DNA of 64,000 nucleotides from Fragum whitleyi (GCA_948146395.1 OX411556.1:1860001-1924000); one strand, 5' to 3'. Shown: positions 1-13,190, counted from the stretch's first letter. Made by a program: numbers and translations. The notes: a model not told the origin generated them from the letters alone.

Positions 1-788
1 CAATTGTATTCTTCTCATCATTGGGGAGTGCAGTGCACAAGAACCATAACTCTACCTGGCCTAATTTTTGAGTTATTGCACTTTGTTGTTTTTCATACTA
101 AAATCTTGTCCAGAGTATATATCTAAAGGTATAATAACTATGATCATGAAACTTCATGGGTGTATACATCTCACCAAGGGGGAGTGCAGTGCACAAGAAC
201 CATAACTCTACCTGGCCTATTTTTTGAGTTATTGCCCTTTAGTGTTTTTCATACAAGAATCTTGTCCGGAGTATATCTCTTAAAGTATAATAGCTAGGAT
301 CATGAAACTTTATGGGTGTATAGATCTCACCAAGGGGGAGTGCAGTGCACAAGAACCATAACTCTACCTGGCCTATTTTTTGAGTAATTGCCCTTTGTTG
401 TTTTTCTTACTAGAATCTTGTCCGGAGCATATCTCTAAAAGTATAATAGCTAGGATCATGAAACTTCATGGGTGTATAGATCTCACCAAGGGGGAGTGCA
501 GTGCACAAGAACCATAAATCTACCTGGCCTATTTTTTGAGTTATTGCCCTTTGTTTTTTTTTCAGACTTGAATCTTGTCCGGAGTATATCTCTAAAAGTA
601 TAATAGCTAGGATCATGAAACTTCATGGGTGTATAGATGTCATCAAGGGGGATTGCAGTGTTCAAGAACCATAATTCTACCTGGCCTATATTTTGAGTTA
701 TTGCCCTTTGTTGTTTTTCATACTAGAATCTTGTCCGGAGTATATCTCTCAAAGTATAATAGCTAGGATCATGAAACTTCATGGGTGC
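1..788. repeat. Tandem array of a ~156-bp repeat, five copies
   Basis: The anchor GGGGAGTGCAGTGCAC starts near 23, 179, 335 and 491, and a diverged fifth anchor lies near 647, giving a period of 156-157 bp. Each unit holds, in order, GTGCAGTGCAC (arms GTGCA/TGCAC around one base), AAGAACCATAA, CTACCTGGCCTA, a TTGAGTTATTGCCCTTTG block, TCTTGTCCGGAG and ATCATGAAACTTCATGGGTG. The array stops cleanly after CATGGGTG at 788 and is cut by the window at the left. Copies differ by scattered substitutions; the fifth has lost the palindrome. Two overlapping minus-strand ORFs of 60-68 codons (410-616, 483-665) are read through this repeat and repeat each other, so I treat them as non-coding. The sequence resembles interspersed repeats I associate with bivalve molluscs; that is recollection, not a search result. 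Confidence 0.93.
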
Positions 789-1914
789 AAAAATATTCAT
801 TCAAAATAACCTCAGTTCTATTCAAACCCCCAGTTAATACTAAGCAGTGTGACGGGCGTATCTTGTGACATTTTGGCACCTTGTTTAAGGCTGTCGTTGA
901 TTTTTAAGGGTCTGATTTGTCTGTAAAGACACAAATCCTGAAAAGTTGGTAGATCTTTTAACGGGAGGTAATCAATTAGCACTAATTTATTGTCGATTTT
1001 GTTTTACCTCACTAGCAAATCAATCTAATTTTGCTCATCACACTCATTCAATTGCATTCTAAGGTCATTCAAATTCTATTTCCAGATTCTTCTTACTGTA
1101 TTCACTGGTAAAATACAGTAATATCAAGAGTCAATAATTAGGTGCTCATACCACCGGCATAGGACTCAATAGTTAAATAATGTAAGTTTCGATACAAGTT
1201 GACCGAAACCTTTTCATAAAAAATGCAGCTCCACAATTACCCTAGACTGCAGTTGCGGATCTAAAGTAGCCCCTTTCGTGAGTCTTATCATTCATTTTCC
1301 TCGGGAAATTTAATCAACTTGTGGTTAACTTTGAAGACCCAACTGTAGAGTAAAACCTACTTTACGGTTTGACTGGCGATCCTGCCTCAATCTATCGATA
1401 TAGAGCGGAGGGTAGATGGGACAGGTTTACCAGTCTACATTACAGTCTCCATGAATCCGCCGTATGAAAATGAGATGCATGTCGTGGCTTGTGAGCATGT
1501 CCTAATCAATGAAATATTGGAGAGTAACATGGATAGGATTGGTTTACCAGTCAATTGAAAGCACTTCCATTAAGTAATATTTCATAAGGGTAACACTGTT
1601 CTTGCCTTTAATAAAACATTTTGGCCCCGGTAAAGCCGGCCACTGAGGAGAGAAATTGTTAAAAGAAAGTAAGGAAAATCTCTCGGCTGTTCATCCTTTC
1701 ATTCTCTACTGGCGGACTAGGTACGAACTGGCACTGAGGCAAAAACGGTATTTGGATCGAACTGGAATAAGAAACGAACACTCGCATGTACTCGTCGTCT
1801 CGCCTTTAATTTGCCTGGATGTTTCCGAAACTCGCTAGAGCTATTCATTTCGAGAAGATTATGAATTTCCTTTTTTATTTATCTATTCTATCAACAAAAT
1901 GAATTCATTTTTAA
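789..1914. other. Single-copy AT-rich spacer, no gene recognised
   Basis: This 1.1-kb stretch separates the 156-bp repeats from the satellite. It is AT-rich and not tandemly repeated. The only longer open frame is 1656-1838 on the plus strand (60 codons, in context TTGTTAAAAG), with no domain, signal peptide or composition that I recognise, so I do not call it a gene. A 12-bp direct repeat, GGTTTACCAGTC, occurs at 1424-1435 and 1541-1552, 117 bp apart. An inverted repeat at 1093-1121 is listed separately. It may hold an old, unrecognisable transposon fragment or plain intergenic DNA. Confidence 0.6.
1093..1121. repeat. Perfect inverted repeat, 10-bp arms, 9-nt loop
   Basis: TTACTGTATT at 1093-1102 is the exact reverse complement of AATACAGTAA at 1112-1121, with the loop CACTGGTAA. 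Flanking bases do not extend the stem. It is AT-rich and no gene adjoins it, so no terminator or operator role is assigned. It could be a degenerate transposon end or chance. Confidence 0.6.
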
Positions 1915-1938
1915 TTTAACGAAAATAATTTCGTTAAA
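1915..1938. repeat. Perfect hairpin, 10-bp stem, 4-nt loop, at the array edge
   Basis: TTTAACGAAA (1915-1924) pairs exactly with TTTCGTTAAA (1929-1938) across the loop ATAA. It lies immediately before the GATTGAACG short-repeat block and about 200 bp before the first satellite monomer. It does not occur inside the satellite. A role is unknown; it may be a scar or a hairpin linked to the start of the repetitive region. Confidence 0.7.
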
Positions 1939-1941
1939 ACT

Positions 1942-2078
1942 GATTGAACGGTTTCTTATCATGTAACCGATCGGAATGAGTGAACGGTTCTGATTGAACG
2001 CTTTGTAACGATTCTGATTGAACGCTGATTGTAAAATTGTGATTGAACGCTGATTGAACGCTGCACGCTGATTGAACG
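1942..2078 (+). repeat. Degenerate short-repeat cluster of GATTGAACG
   Basis: Exact GATTGAACG occurs at 1942, 1992, 2016, 2041, 2052 and 2070, and partial versions (GAGTGAACGG, GTAACGATT, GATTGAAATGATTG) fill the gaps and trail to about 2115. Spacing is irregular, 11 to 50 bp, with CTGATTGAACG the most frequent longer form. It bridges unique DNA and the 213-bp satellite. The satellite monomer does not contain GATTGAACG, so this is a separate simple repeat. Minus-strand ORFs here (1934-2164, 1959-2219) read as repeating SVQSE-like peptides, which come from the repeat and not from a gene. Confidence 0.85.
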
Positions 2079-3726
2079 TGATTGCCCGTGAATGATCGGA
2101 TTGTGATTGAAATGATTGTCAAATTCCCGATGTTCCGTACTGTAGCTATGCATGTGCGCTTCAAATTGACACCGGTTTCGATGCCGTCTGATGCATCCGT
2201 CCGTGCGTTTATGCAGCATCCCTGACCCCTTGTTATTCGATTTAATAGTAATTATTTAATCCTGATTTAATGTTAAATATTTTGGGTAACCATTTTCCGA
2301 TCGACTGATGCGCCCATGCATTCATACCCACATCGCCCCAAACACGCGCGTTCGCTAGCTATGCATGTGCGCTTCAAATTGACACCGGTTTCGATGCCGT
2401 CTGATGCATCCGTCTGTGCGTTTATGCAGCATCCCTGACCCCTTGTAATTCGATTTAATAGTAATTATTTAATCCTGATTTAATGTTAAATATTTTGGGT
2501 ACCCATTTTTCGATCGACTGATCCGCCAATGCATTCATACCCACATCGTCCCAAACACTCGCGTTCGCTAGCTATGCATGTGCGCTTCAAATTGACACCG
2601 GTTTCGATGCCGTCTGATGCATCCGTCTGTGCGTTTATGCAGCATCCCTGACCCCTTGTTATTCGATTTAATAGTAATTATTTAATCCTGATTTAATGTT
2701 AAATATTTTGGGTACCTATTTTTCGATCGACTGATGCGCCCATGCATTCATACCCACATCGCCCCAAACACGCGCGTTCGCTAGCTATGCATGTGCGCTT
2801 CAAATTGACACCGGTTTCGATGCCGTCTGATGCATCCGTCTGTGCGTTTATGCAGCATCCCTGACCCCTTGTTATTCGATTTAATAGTAATTATTTAATC
2901 CTGATTTAATGTTAAATATTTTGGGTACCCATTTTTCGATCGACTGATGCGCCCATGCATTCATACCCACATCGTCCCAAACACTCGCGTTCGCTAGCTA
3001 TGCATGTGCGCTTCAAATTGACACCGGTTTCGATGCCGTCTGATGCATCCGTCTGTGCGTTTATGCAGCATCCCTGACCCCTTGTTATTCGATTTAATAG
3101 TAATCATTCAATCCTGATTTAATGTTAAATATTTTGGGTACCCATTTTTCGATCGACTGATGCGCCCATGCATTCATACCCACATCGTCCCAAACACTCG
3201 CGTTCGCTAGCTATGCATGTGCGCTTCAAATTGACACCGGTTTCGATGCCGTCTGATGCATCCGTCTGTGCGTTTATGCAGCATCCCTGACCCCTTGTTA
3301 TTCGATTTAATAGTAATTATTTAATCCTGATTTAATGTTAAATATTTTGGGTACCCATTTTTCGATCGACTGATGCGCCCATGCATTCATACCCACATCG
3401 TCCCAAACACGCGCGTTCACTAGCTATGCATGTGCGCTTCAAATTGACACCGGTTTCGATGCCGTCTGATGCATCCGTCTGTGCGTTTATGCAGCATCCC
3501 TGACCCCTTGTTATTCGATTTAATAGTAATTATTTAATCCTGATTTAATGTTAAATATTTTGGGTACCCATTTTTCGATCGACTGATGCGCCCATGCATC
3601 CATACCCACATCGTCCCAAACACGCGCGTTCACTAGCTATGCATGTGCGCTTCAAATTGACACCGGTTTCGATGCCGTCTGATGCATCCGTCTGTGCGTT
3701 TATGCAGTATCCCTGACCCCTTGTTA

Positions 3727-6700
3727 TTCGATTTAATAGTAATTATTTAATCCTGATTTAATGTTAAATATTTTGGGTACCCATTTTTCGATCGACTGAT
3801 GCGCCCATGCATTCATACCCACATCGCCCCAAACACGCGCGTTCGCTAGCTATGAATGTGCGCTTCAAATTGACACCGGTTTCGATGCCGTCTGATGCAT
3901 CCGTCTGTGTGTTTATGCAGCATCCCTGACCCCTTGTTATTCGATTTAATAGTAATTATTTAATCCTGATTTAATGTTAAATATTTTGGGTACCCATTTT
4001 TCGATCGACCGATGCGCCCATGCATTCATACCCACATCGTCCCAAACTCTCGCGTTCGCTAGCTATGCATGTGCGCTTCAAATTGACACCGGTTTCGATG
4101 CCGTCTGATGCATCCGTCTGTGCGTTTATGCAGCATCCCTGACCCCTTGTTATTCGATTTAATAGTAATTATTTAATCCTGATTTAATGTTAAATATTTT
4201 GGGTACCCATTTTTCGATCGACTGATGCGCCCATGCATTCATACCCACATCGCCCCAAACACGCGCGTTCGCTAGCTATGCATGTGCGCTTCAGATTGAC
4301 ACCGGTTTCGATGCCGTCTGATGCATCCGTCTGTGCGTTTATGCAGCATCCCTGACCCCTTGTTATTCGATTTAATAGTAATTATTTAATCCTGATTTAA
4401 TGTTAAATATTTTGGGTACCCATTTTTTGATCGACTGATGCTCCCATGCATTCATACTCAAATCGTCCCAAACACTCGCGTTCGCTAGCTATGCATGTGT
4501 GCTTCAAATTGACACCGGTTTCGATGCCGTCTGATGCATCCGTCTGTGCGTTTATGCAGCATCCCTGACCCCTTGTTATTCGATTTAATAGTAATTATTT
4601 AATCCTGATTTAATGTTAAATATTTTGGGTACCCATTTTTCGATCGACTGATGCTCCCATGCATTCATACCCACATCATCCCAAACACTCGCGTTCGCTA
4701 GCTATGCATGTGCGCTTCAAATTGACACCGGTTTCGATGCCGTCTGATGCATCCGTCTGTGCGTTTATGCAGCATCCCTGACCCCTTGTTATTCGATTTA
4801 ATAGTAATTATTTAATCCTGATTTAATGTTAAATATTTTGGGTACCCATTTTTCGATCGACTGATGCGCCCATGCATTCATACCCACATCGTCCCAAACA
4901 CGCGCGTTCACTAGCTATGCATGTGCGCTTCAAATTGACACCGGTTTCGATGCCGTCTGATGCATCCGTCTGTGCGTTTATGCAGCATCCCTGACCCCTT
5001 GTTATTCGATTTAATAGTAATTATTTAATCCTGATTTAATGTTAAATATTTTGGGTACCCATTTTTCGATCGACTGATGCGCCCATGCATTCATACCCAC
5101 ATCGTCCCAAACACTCGCGTTCGCTAGCTATGCATGTGCGCTTCAAATTGACACGGGTTTCGATGCCGTCTGATGCATCCGTCTGTGCGTTTATGCAGCA
5201 TCCCTGACCCCTTGTTATTCGATTTAATAGTAATTATTTAATCCTGATTTAATGTTAAATATTTTGGGTACCCATTTTTCGATCGACTGATGCGCCCATG
5301 CATTCATACCCACATCGTCCCAAACACGCGCGTTCGCTAGCTATGCATGTGCGCTTCAAATTGACACCGGTTTCGATGCCGTCTGATGCACCCGTCTGTG
5401 CGTTTATGCAGCATCCCTGACCCCTTGTTATTCGATTTAATAGTAATTATTTAATCCTGATTTAATGTTAAATATTTTGGGTACCCATTTTTCGATCGAC
5501 TGATGCGCCCATGCATTCATACCCACATCGTCCCAAACACTCGCGTTCGCTAGCTATGCAAGTGCGCCTCAAATTGACACCGGTTTCGATGCCGTCTGAT
5601 GCATCCGTCTGTGCGTTTATGCAGCATTCCTGACCCCTTGTTATTCGATTTAATAGTAATTATTTAATCCTGATTTAATGTTAAATATTTTGGGTACCCA
5701 TTTTTCGATCGACTGATGCGCCCATGCATTCATACCTACATCATCCAAAACACTCGCGTTCGCTAGCTATGCATGTGCGCCTCAAATTGACACCGGTTTC
5801 GATGCCGTCTGATGCATCCGTCTGTGCGTTTATGCAGCATTCCTGACCCCTTGTTATTCGATTTAATAGTAATTATTTAATCCTGATTTAATGTTAAATA
5901 TTTTGGGTACCCATTTTTCGATCGACTGATGCGCCCATGCATTCATACCCACATCGTCCGAAACACTCGCGTTCGCTAGCTATGCATGTGCGCTTCAAAT
6001 TGACACCGGTTTCTATGCCGTCTGATGCATCCGTCTGTGCGTTTATGCAGCATCCCCGACCCCTTGTTATTCGATTTAATAGTAATTATTTAATCCTGAT
6101 TTAATGTTAAATATTTTGGGTACCCATTTTTCGATCGACTGATGCGCCCATTCATTCATACCCACATCGTCCAAAACACGCGCGTTCGCTAGCTATGCAT
6201 GTGCGCTTCAAATTGACACCAGTTTCGATGCCGTCTGATGCATCCGTCTGTGCGTTTATGCAGCATCCCTGACCCCTTGTTATTCGATTTAATAGTAATT
6301 ATTTAATCCTGATTTAATGTTAAATATTTTGGGTACCCATTTTTCGATCGACTGATGCGCCCATGCATTCATACCCACATCGTCCCAAACACTCGCGTTC
6401 GCTAGCTATGCAAGTGCGCCTCAAATTGACACCGGTTTCGATGCCGTCTGATGCATCCGTCTGTGCGTTTATGCAGCATTCCTGACCCCTTGTTATTCGA
6501 TTTAATAGTAATTATTTAATCCTGATTTAATGTTAAATATTTTGGGTACCCATTTTTCGATCGACTGATGCGCCCATGCATTCATACCTACATCATCCAA
6601 AACACTCGCGTTCGCTAGCTATGCATGTGCGCCTCAAATTGACACCGGTTTCGATGCCGTCTGATGCATCCGTCTGTGCGTTTATGCAGCATTCCTGACC

Positions 6701-9700
6701 CCTTGTTATTCGATTTAATAGTAATTATTTAATCCTGATTTAATGTTAAATATTTTGGGTACCCATTTTTCGATCGACTGATGCGCCCATGCATTCATAC
6801 CCACATCGTCCCAAACACTCGCGTTCGCTAGCTATGCATGTGCGCTTCAAATTGACACCGGTTTCGATGCCGTCTGATGCATCCGTCTGTGCGTTTATGC
6901 AGCATCCCCGACCCCTTGTTATTCGATTTAATAGTAATTATTTAATCCTGATTTAATGTTAAATATTTTGGGTACCCATTTTTCGATCGACTGATGCGCC
7001 CATGCATTCATACCCACATCGTCCCAAACACTCGCGTTCGCTAGCTATGCATGTGCGCTTCAAATTGACACCGGTTTCGATGCCGTCTGATGCATCCGTC
7101 TGTGCGTTTATGCAGCATCCCTGACCCCTTGTTATTCGATTTAATAGTAATTATTTAATCCTGATTAAATGTTAAATATTTTGGGTACCCATTTTTCGAT
7201 CGACTGATGCGCCCGTGCATTCATACCCACATCGTCCCAAACACGCGCGATCACTAGCTATGCATGTGCGCTTCAAATTGACACCGGTTTCGATGCCGTC
7301 TGATGCATCCGTCTGTGCGTTTATGCAGCATCCCTGACCCCTTGTTAATCGATTTAATAGTAATTATTTAATCCTGATTTAATGTTAAATATTTTGGGTA
7401 CCCATTTTTCGATCGACTGATGCGCCCATGCATTCATACCCACATCGCCCCAAACACGCGCGTTCGCTAGCTATGAATGTGCGCTTCAAATTGACACCGG
7501 TTTCGATGCCGTCTGATGCATCCGTCTGTGTGTTTATGCAGCATCCCTGACCCCTTGTTATTCGATTTAATAGTAATTATTTAATCCTGATTTAATGTTA
7601 AATATTTTGGGTACCCATTTTTCGATCGACCGATGCGCCCATGCATTCATACCCACATCGTCCCAAACTCTCGCGTTCGCTAGCTATGCATGTGCGCTTC
7701 AAATTGACACCGGTTTCGATGCCGTCTGATGCATCCGTCTGTGCGTTTATGCAGCATCCCTGACCCCTTGTTATTCGATTTAATAGTAATTATTTAATCC
7801 TGATTTAATGTTAAATATTTTGGGTACCCATTTTTCGATCGACTGATGCGCCCATGCATTCATACCCACATCGCCCCAAACACGCGCGTTCGCTAGCTAT
7901 GCATGTGCGCTTCAGATTGACACCGGTTTCGATGCCGTCTGATGCATCCGTCTGTGCGTTTATGCAGCATCCCTGACCCCTTGTTATTCGATTTAATAGT
8001 AATTATTTAATCCTGATTTAATGTTAAATATTTTGGGTACCCATTTTTTGATCGACTGATGCTCCCATGCATTCATACTCAAATCGTCCCAAACACTCGC
8101 GTTCGCTAGCTATGCATGTGTGCTTCAAATTGACACCGGTTTCGATGCCGTCTGATGCATCCGTCTGTGCGTTTATGCAGCATCCCTGACCCCTTGTTAT
8201 TCGATTTAATAGTAATTATTTAATCCTGATTTAATGTTAAATATTTTGGGTACCCATTTTTCGATCGACTGATGCTCCCATGCATTCATACCCACATCAT
8301 CCCAAACACTCGCGTTCGCTAGCTATGCATGTGCGCTTCAAATTGACACCGGTTTCGATGCCGTCTGATGAATCCGTCTGTGCGTTTATGCAGCATCCCT
8401 GACCCCTTGTTATTCGATTTAATAGTAATTATTTAATCCTGATTTAATGTTAAATATTTTGGGTACCCATTTTTCGATCGACTGATGCGCCCATGCATTC
8501 ATACCCACATCGTCCCAAACACGCGCGTTCACTAGCTATGCATGTGCGCTTCAAATTGACACCGGTTTCGATGCCGTCTGATGCATCCGTCTGTGCGTTT
8601 ATGCAGCATCCCTGACCCCTTGTTATTCGATTTAATAGTAATTATTTAATCCTGATTTAATGTTAAATATTTTGGGTACCCATTTTTCGATCGACTGATG
8701 CGCCCATGCATTCATACCCACATCGTCCCAAACACTCGCGTTCGCTAGCTATGCATGTGCGCTTCAAATTGACACGGGTTTCGATGCCGTCTGATGCATC
8801 CGTCTGTGCGTTTATGCAGCATCCCTGACCCCTTGTTATTCGATTTAATAGTAATTATTTAATCCTGATTTAATGTTAAATATTTTGGGTACCCATTTTT
8901 CGATCGACTGATGCGCCCATGCATTCATAGCCCACATCGTCCCAAACACGCGCGTTCGCTAGCTATGCATGTGCGCTTCAAATTGACACCGGTTTCGATG
9001 CCGTCTGATGCACCCGTCTGTGCGTTTATGCAGCATCCCTGACCCCTTGTTATTCGATTTAATAGTAATTATTTAATCCTGATTTAATGTTAAATATTTT
9101 GGGTACCCATTTTTCGATCGACTGATGCGCCCATGCATTCATACCCACATCGTCCCAAACACTCGCGTTCGCTAGCTATGCAAGTGCGCCTCAAATTGAC
9201 ACCGGTTTCGATGCCGTCTGATGCATCCGTCTGTGCGTTTATGCAGCATTCCTGACCCCTTGTTATTCGATTTAATAGTAATTATTTAATCCTGATTTAA
9301 TGTTAAATATTTTGGGTACCCATTTTTCGATCGACTGATGCGCCCATGCATTCATACCTACATCATCCAAAACACTCGCGTTCGCTAGCTATGCATGTGC
9401 GCCTCAAATTGACACCGGTTTCGATGCCGTCTGATGCATCCGTCTGTGCGTTTATGCAGCATTCCTGACCCCTTGTTATTCGATTTAATAGTAATTATTT
9501 AATCCTGATTTAATGTTAAATATTTTGGGTACCCATTTTTCGATCGACTGATGCGCCCATGCATTCATACCCACATCGTCCGAAACACTCGCGTTCGCTA
9601 GCTATGCATGTGCGCTTCAAATTGACACCGGTTTCTATGCCGTCTGATGCATCCGTCTGTGCGTTTATGCAGCATCCCCGACCCCTTGTTATTCGATTTA

Positions 9701-11067
9701 ATAGTAATTATTTAATCCTGATTTAATGTTAAATATTTTGGGTACCCATTTTTCGATCGACTGATGCGCCCATTCATTCATACCCACATCGTCCAAAACA
9801 CGCGCGTTCGCTAGCTATGCATGTGCGCTTTAAATTGACACCAGTTTCGATGCCGTCTGATGCATCCGTCTGTGCGTTTATGCAGCATCCCTGACCCCTT
9901 GTTATTCGATTTAATAGTAATTATTTAATCCTGATTTAATGTTAAATATTTTGGGTACCCATTTTTCGATCGACTGATGCGCCCATGCATTCATACCCAC
10001 ATCGCCCCAAACACTCGCGTTCGCTAGCTATGCAAGTGCGCCTCAAATTGACACCGGTTTCGATGCCGTCTGATGCATCCGTCTGTGCGTTTATGCAGCA
10101 TTCCTGACCCCTTGTTATTCGATTTAATAGTAATTATTTAATCCTGATTTAATGTTAAATATTTTGGGTACCCATTTTTCGATCGACTGATGCGCCCATG
10201 CATTCATACCTACATCATCCAAAACACTCGCGTTCGCTAGCTATGCATGTGCGCCTCAAATTGACACCGGTTTCGATGCCGTCTGATGCATCCGTCTGTG
10301 CGTTTATGCAGCATTCCTGACCCCTTGTTATTCGATTTAATAGTAATTATTTAATCCTGATTTAATGTTAAATATTTTGGGTACCCATTTTTCGATCGAC
10401 TGATGCGCCCATGCATTCATACCCACATCGTCCCAAACACTCGCGTTCGCTAGCTATGCATGTGCGCTTCAAATTGACACCGGTTTCGATGCCGTCTGAT
10501 GCATCCGTCTGTGCGTTTATGCAGCATCCCCGACCCCTTGTTATTCGATTTAATAGTAATTATTTAATCCTGATTTAATGTTAAATATTTTGGGTACCCA
10601 TTTTTCGATCGACTGATGCGCCCATGCATTCATACCCACATCGTCCCAAACACTCGCGTTCGCTAGCTATGCATGTGCGCTTCAAATTGACACCGGTTTC
10701 GATGCCGTCTGATGCATCCGTCTGTGCGTTTATGCAGCATCCCTGACCCCTTGTTATTCGATTTAATAGTAATTATTTAATCCTGATTAAATGTTAAATA
10801 TTTTGGGTACCCATTTTTCGATCGACTGATGCGCCCGTGCATTCATACCCACATCGTCCCAAACACGCGCGATCACTAGCTATGCATGTGCGCTTCAAAT
10901 TGACACCGGTTTCGATGCCGTCTGATGCATCCGTCTGTGCGTTTATGCAGCATCCCTGACCCCTTGTTAATCGATTTAATAGTAATTATTTAATCCTGAT
11001 TTAATGTTAAATATTTTGGGTACCCATTTTTCGATCGACTGATGCGCCCATGCATTCATACCCACAT
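3727..11067 (+). repeat. Tandem duplication of a 17-monomer block (3,621 bp)
   Basis: The rare variant CTATGAATG lies at 3850 and 7471, exactly 3,621 bp (17 x 213) apart. Many other rare variants repeat at the same offset: the ATACTCAAATCG variant near 4455 and 8076, CTATGCAAG at 5554 and 9176, TTTCTATGCC near 6011 and 9632, and GCCCGTGC at 7211 and 10833. After 8929 the offset becomes 3,622 because copy 2 has one extra G (CATAGCCCAC). Other differences I noticed are near 8371 (GATGAATCC), 9831 (GCTTTAAAT) and 10003 (CGCCCC), so the copies look about 99.9% identical. The left limit is after 3725 and the right limit before 11068, where the flanking variants stop matching. It is either a very recent duplication or an assembly duplication. 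Confidence 0.93.
5554..6912 (+). repeat. Nested 4-monomer duplication (852-bp spacing)
   Basis: CTATGCAAGTGCGCCTC at 5554 recurs at 6406, and CATCCCCGACC at 6051 recurs at 6903, each exactly 852 bp (4 x 213) apart. About 510 bp (two to three monomers) is shared, including CCTACATCATCC and CATTCCTGACC. The pair is carried again in the second 17-monomer copy (9176 and 10028), so the 4-monomer event predates the 17-monomer duplication. Confidence 0.88.
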
Positions 11068-13190
11068 CGTTCCAATCAAGCGCGTTCGCTAGCTATGCAT
11101 GTGCGCTTCAAATTGACACCGGTTTCGATGCCGTCTGATGCATTCGTCTGTGCGTTTATGCAGCATCCCTGACCCCTTGTTATTCGATTTAATAGTAATT
11201 ATTTAATCCTGATTTAATGTTAAATATTTTGGGTACCCATTTTTCGATCGACTGATGCGCCCATGCATTCATACCCACATCGCCCCAAACACGCGCGTTC
11301 GCTAGCTATGCATGTGCGCTTCAAATTGACACCGGTTTCGATGCCGTCTGATGCATCCGTCTGTGCGTTTATGCAGCATCCCTGACCCCTTGTTATTCGA
11401 TTTTAAAGTAATTATTTAATCCTGATTTAATGTTAAATATTTTGGGTACCCATTTTTCGATCGACTAATGCGCCCATGTATTCATACCCACATCGTCCCA
11501 AACACTCGCGTTCGCTAGTTATGCATGTGCGCTTCAAATTGACACCGGTTTCGATGCCGTCTGATGCATCCGTCTGTGCGTTTATGCAGCATCCCTGACC
11601 CCTTGTTATTCGATTTAATAGTAATTATTTAATCCTGATTTAATGTTAAATATTTTGGGTACCCATTTTTCGATCGACTGATGCGCCCATGCATTCATAC
11701 CCACATCGCCCCAAACACTCGCGTTCGCTAGCTATGCATGTGCGCTTCAAATTGACACCGGTTTCGATGCCGTCTGATGCATCCGTCTGTGCGTTTATGC
11801 AGCATCCCTGACCCCTTGTTATTCGATTTAATAGTAATTATTTAATCCTGATTTAATGTTAAATATTTTGGGTACCCATTTTTCGATCGACTGATGCGCC
11901 CATGCATTCATACCCACATCGTCCCAAACACTCGCGTTCGCTAGCTATGCATGTGCGCTTCAAATTGACACCGGTTTCGATGCCGTCTGATGCATCCGTC
12001 TGTGCGTTTATGCAGCATCCCTGACCCCTTGTTATTCGATTTAATAGTAATTATTTAATCCTGATTTAATGTTAAATATTTGGGTACCCATTTTTCGATC
12101 GACTGATGCGCCCATGCATTCATACCCACATCGTCCCAAACACTCGCGTTCGCTAGCTATGCATGTGCGCTTCAAATTGACACCAGTTTCGATGCCGTCT
12201 GATGCATCCGTCTGTGCGTTTATGCAGCATCCCTGACCCCTTGTTATTCGATTTAATAGTAATTATTTAATCCTGATTTAATGTTAAATATTTTGGGTAC
12301 CCATTTTTCGATCGACTGATGCGCCCATGCATTCATACCCACATCGCCCCAAACACGCGCGTTGACTAGCTATGCATGTGCGCTTCAAATTGACACCGGT
12401 TTCGATGCCGTCTGATGCATCCGTCTGTGCGTTTATGCAGCATTCCTGACCCCTTGTTATTCGATTTAATAGTAATTATTTAATCCTGATTTAATGTTAA
12501 ATATTTTGGGTACCCATTTTTCGATCGACTAATGCGCCCATGCATTAATACCCACATCGTCCCAAACACGCGCGTTCACTAGCTATGCATGTGCGCTTCA
12601 AATTGACACCGGTTTCGATGCCGTCTGATGCATCCGTCTGTGCGTTTATGCAGCATCCCTGACCCCTTGTTATTCGATTTAATAGTAATTCTTTAATCCT
12701 GATTTAATGTTAAATATTTTGGGTACCCATTTTTCGATCGACTGATGCGCCCATGCATTCATACCCACATCGTCTCAAACACTCGCGTTCGCTAGCTATG
12801 CATGTGCGCTTCAAATGAACACCGGTTTCGATGCCGTCTGATGCATCCGTCTGTGCGTTTATGCAGCATCCCTGACCCCTTGTTATTCGATTTAATAGTA
12901 ATTATTTAATCCTGATTTAATGTTAAATATTTTGGGTACCCATTTTTTGATCGACTGATGCGCCCATGCATTCATACCCACATCGTCCCAAACACGCGCG
13001 TTCACTAGCTATGCATGTGCGCTTCAAATTGACATCGGTTTCGATGACGTCTGATGCATCCGTCTGTGCGTTTATGCAGCATCCCTGACCCCTTGTTATT
13101 CGATTTAATAGTAATTATTTAATCCTGATTTAATGTTAAATATTTTGGGTACCCATTTTTCGATCGACTGATGCGCCCATGCATTCATAC

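Noticed and set aside
410..665. Two overlapping minus-strand ORFs of 60-68 codons
   Set aside because: They are the same peptide pattern (KFHDPSYYTFRD) read through consecutive copies of the 156-bp tandem repeat, in two frames. No gene structure supports them.
1656..1838. 60-codon plus-strand ORF
   Set aside because: Short, no recognisable domain, and in AT-rich spacer DNA. An ORF of this length is expected by chance.
1934..2219. Minus-strand ORFs with SVQSE-type repeats
   Set aside because: The peptide repeats come from the GATTGAACG short-repeat cluster and run into the first satellite monomer.
3727..11067. A single stable higher-order repeat of 17 monomers over the whole array
   Set aside because: The 17-monomer period is found only here; other regions show 20, 12, 8, 5, 4 or 2 monomers, so no single period governs the array.
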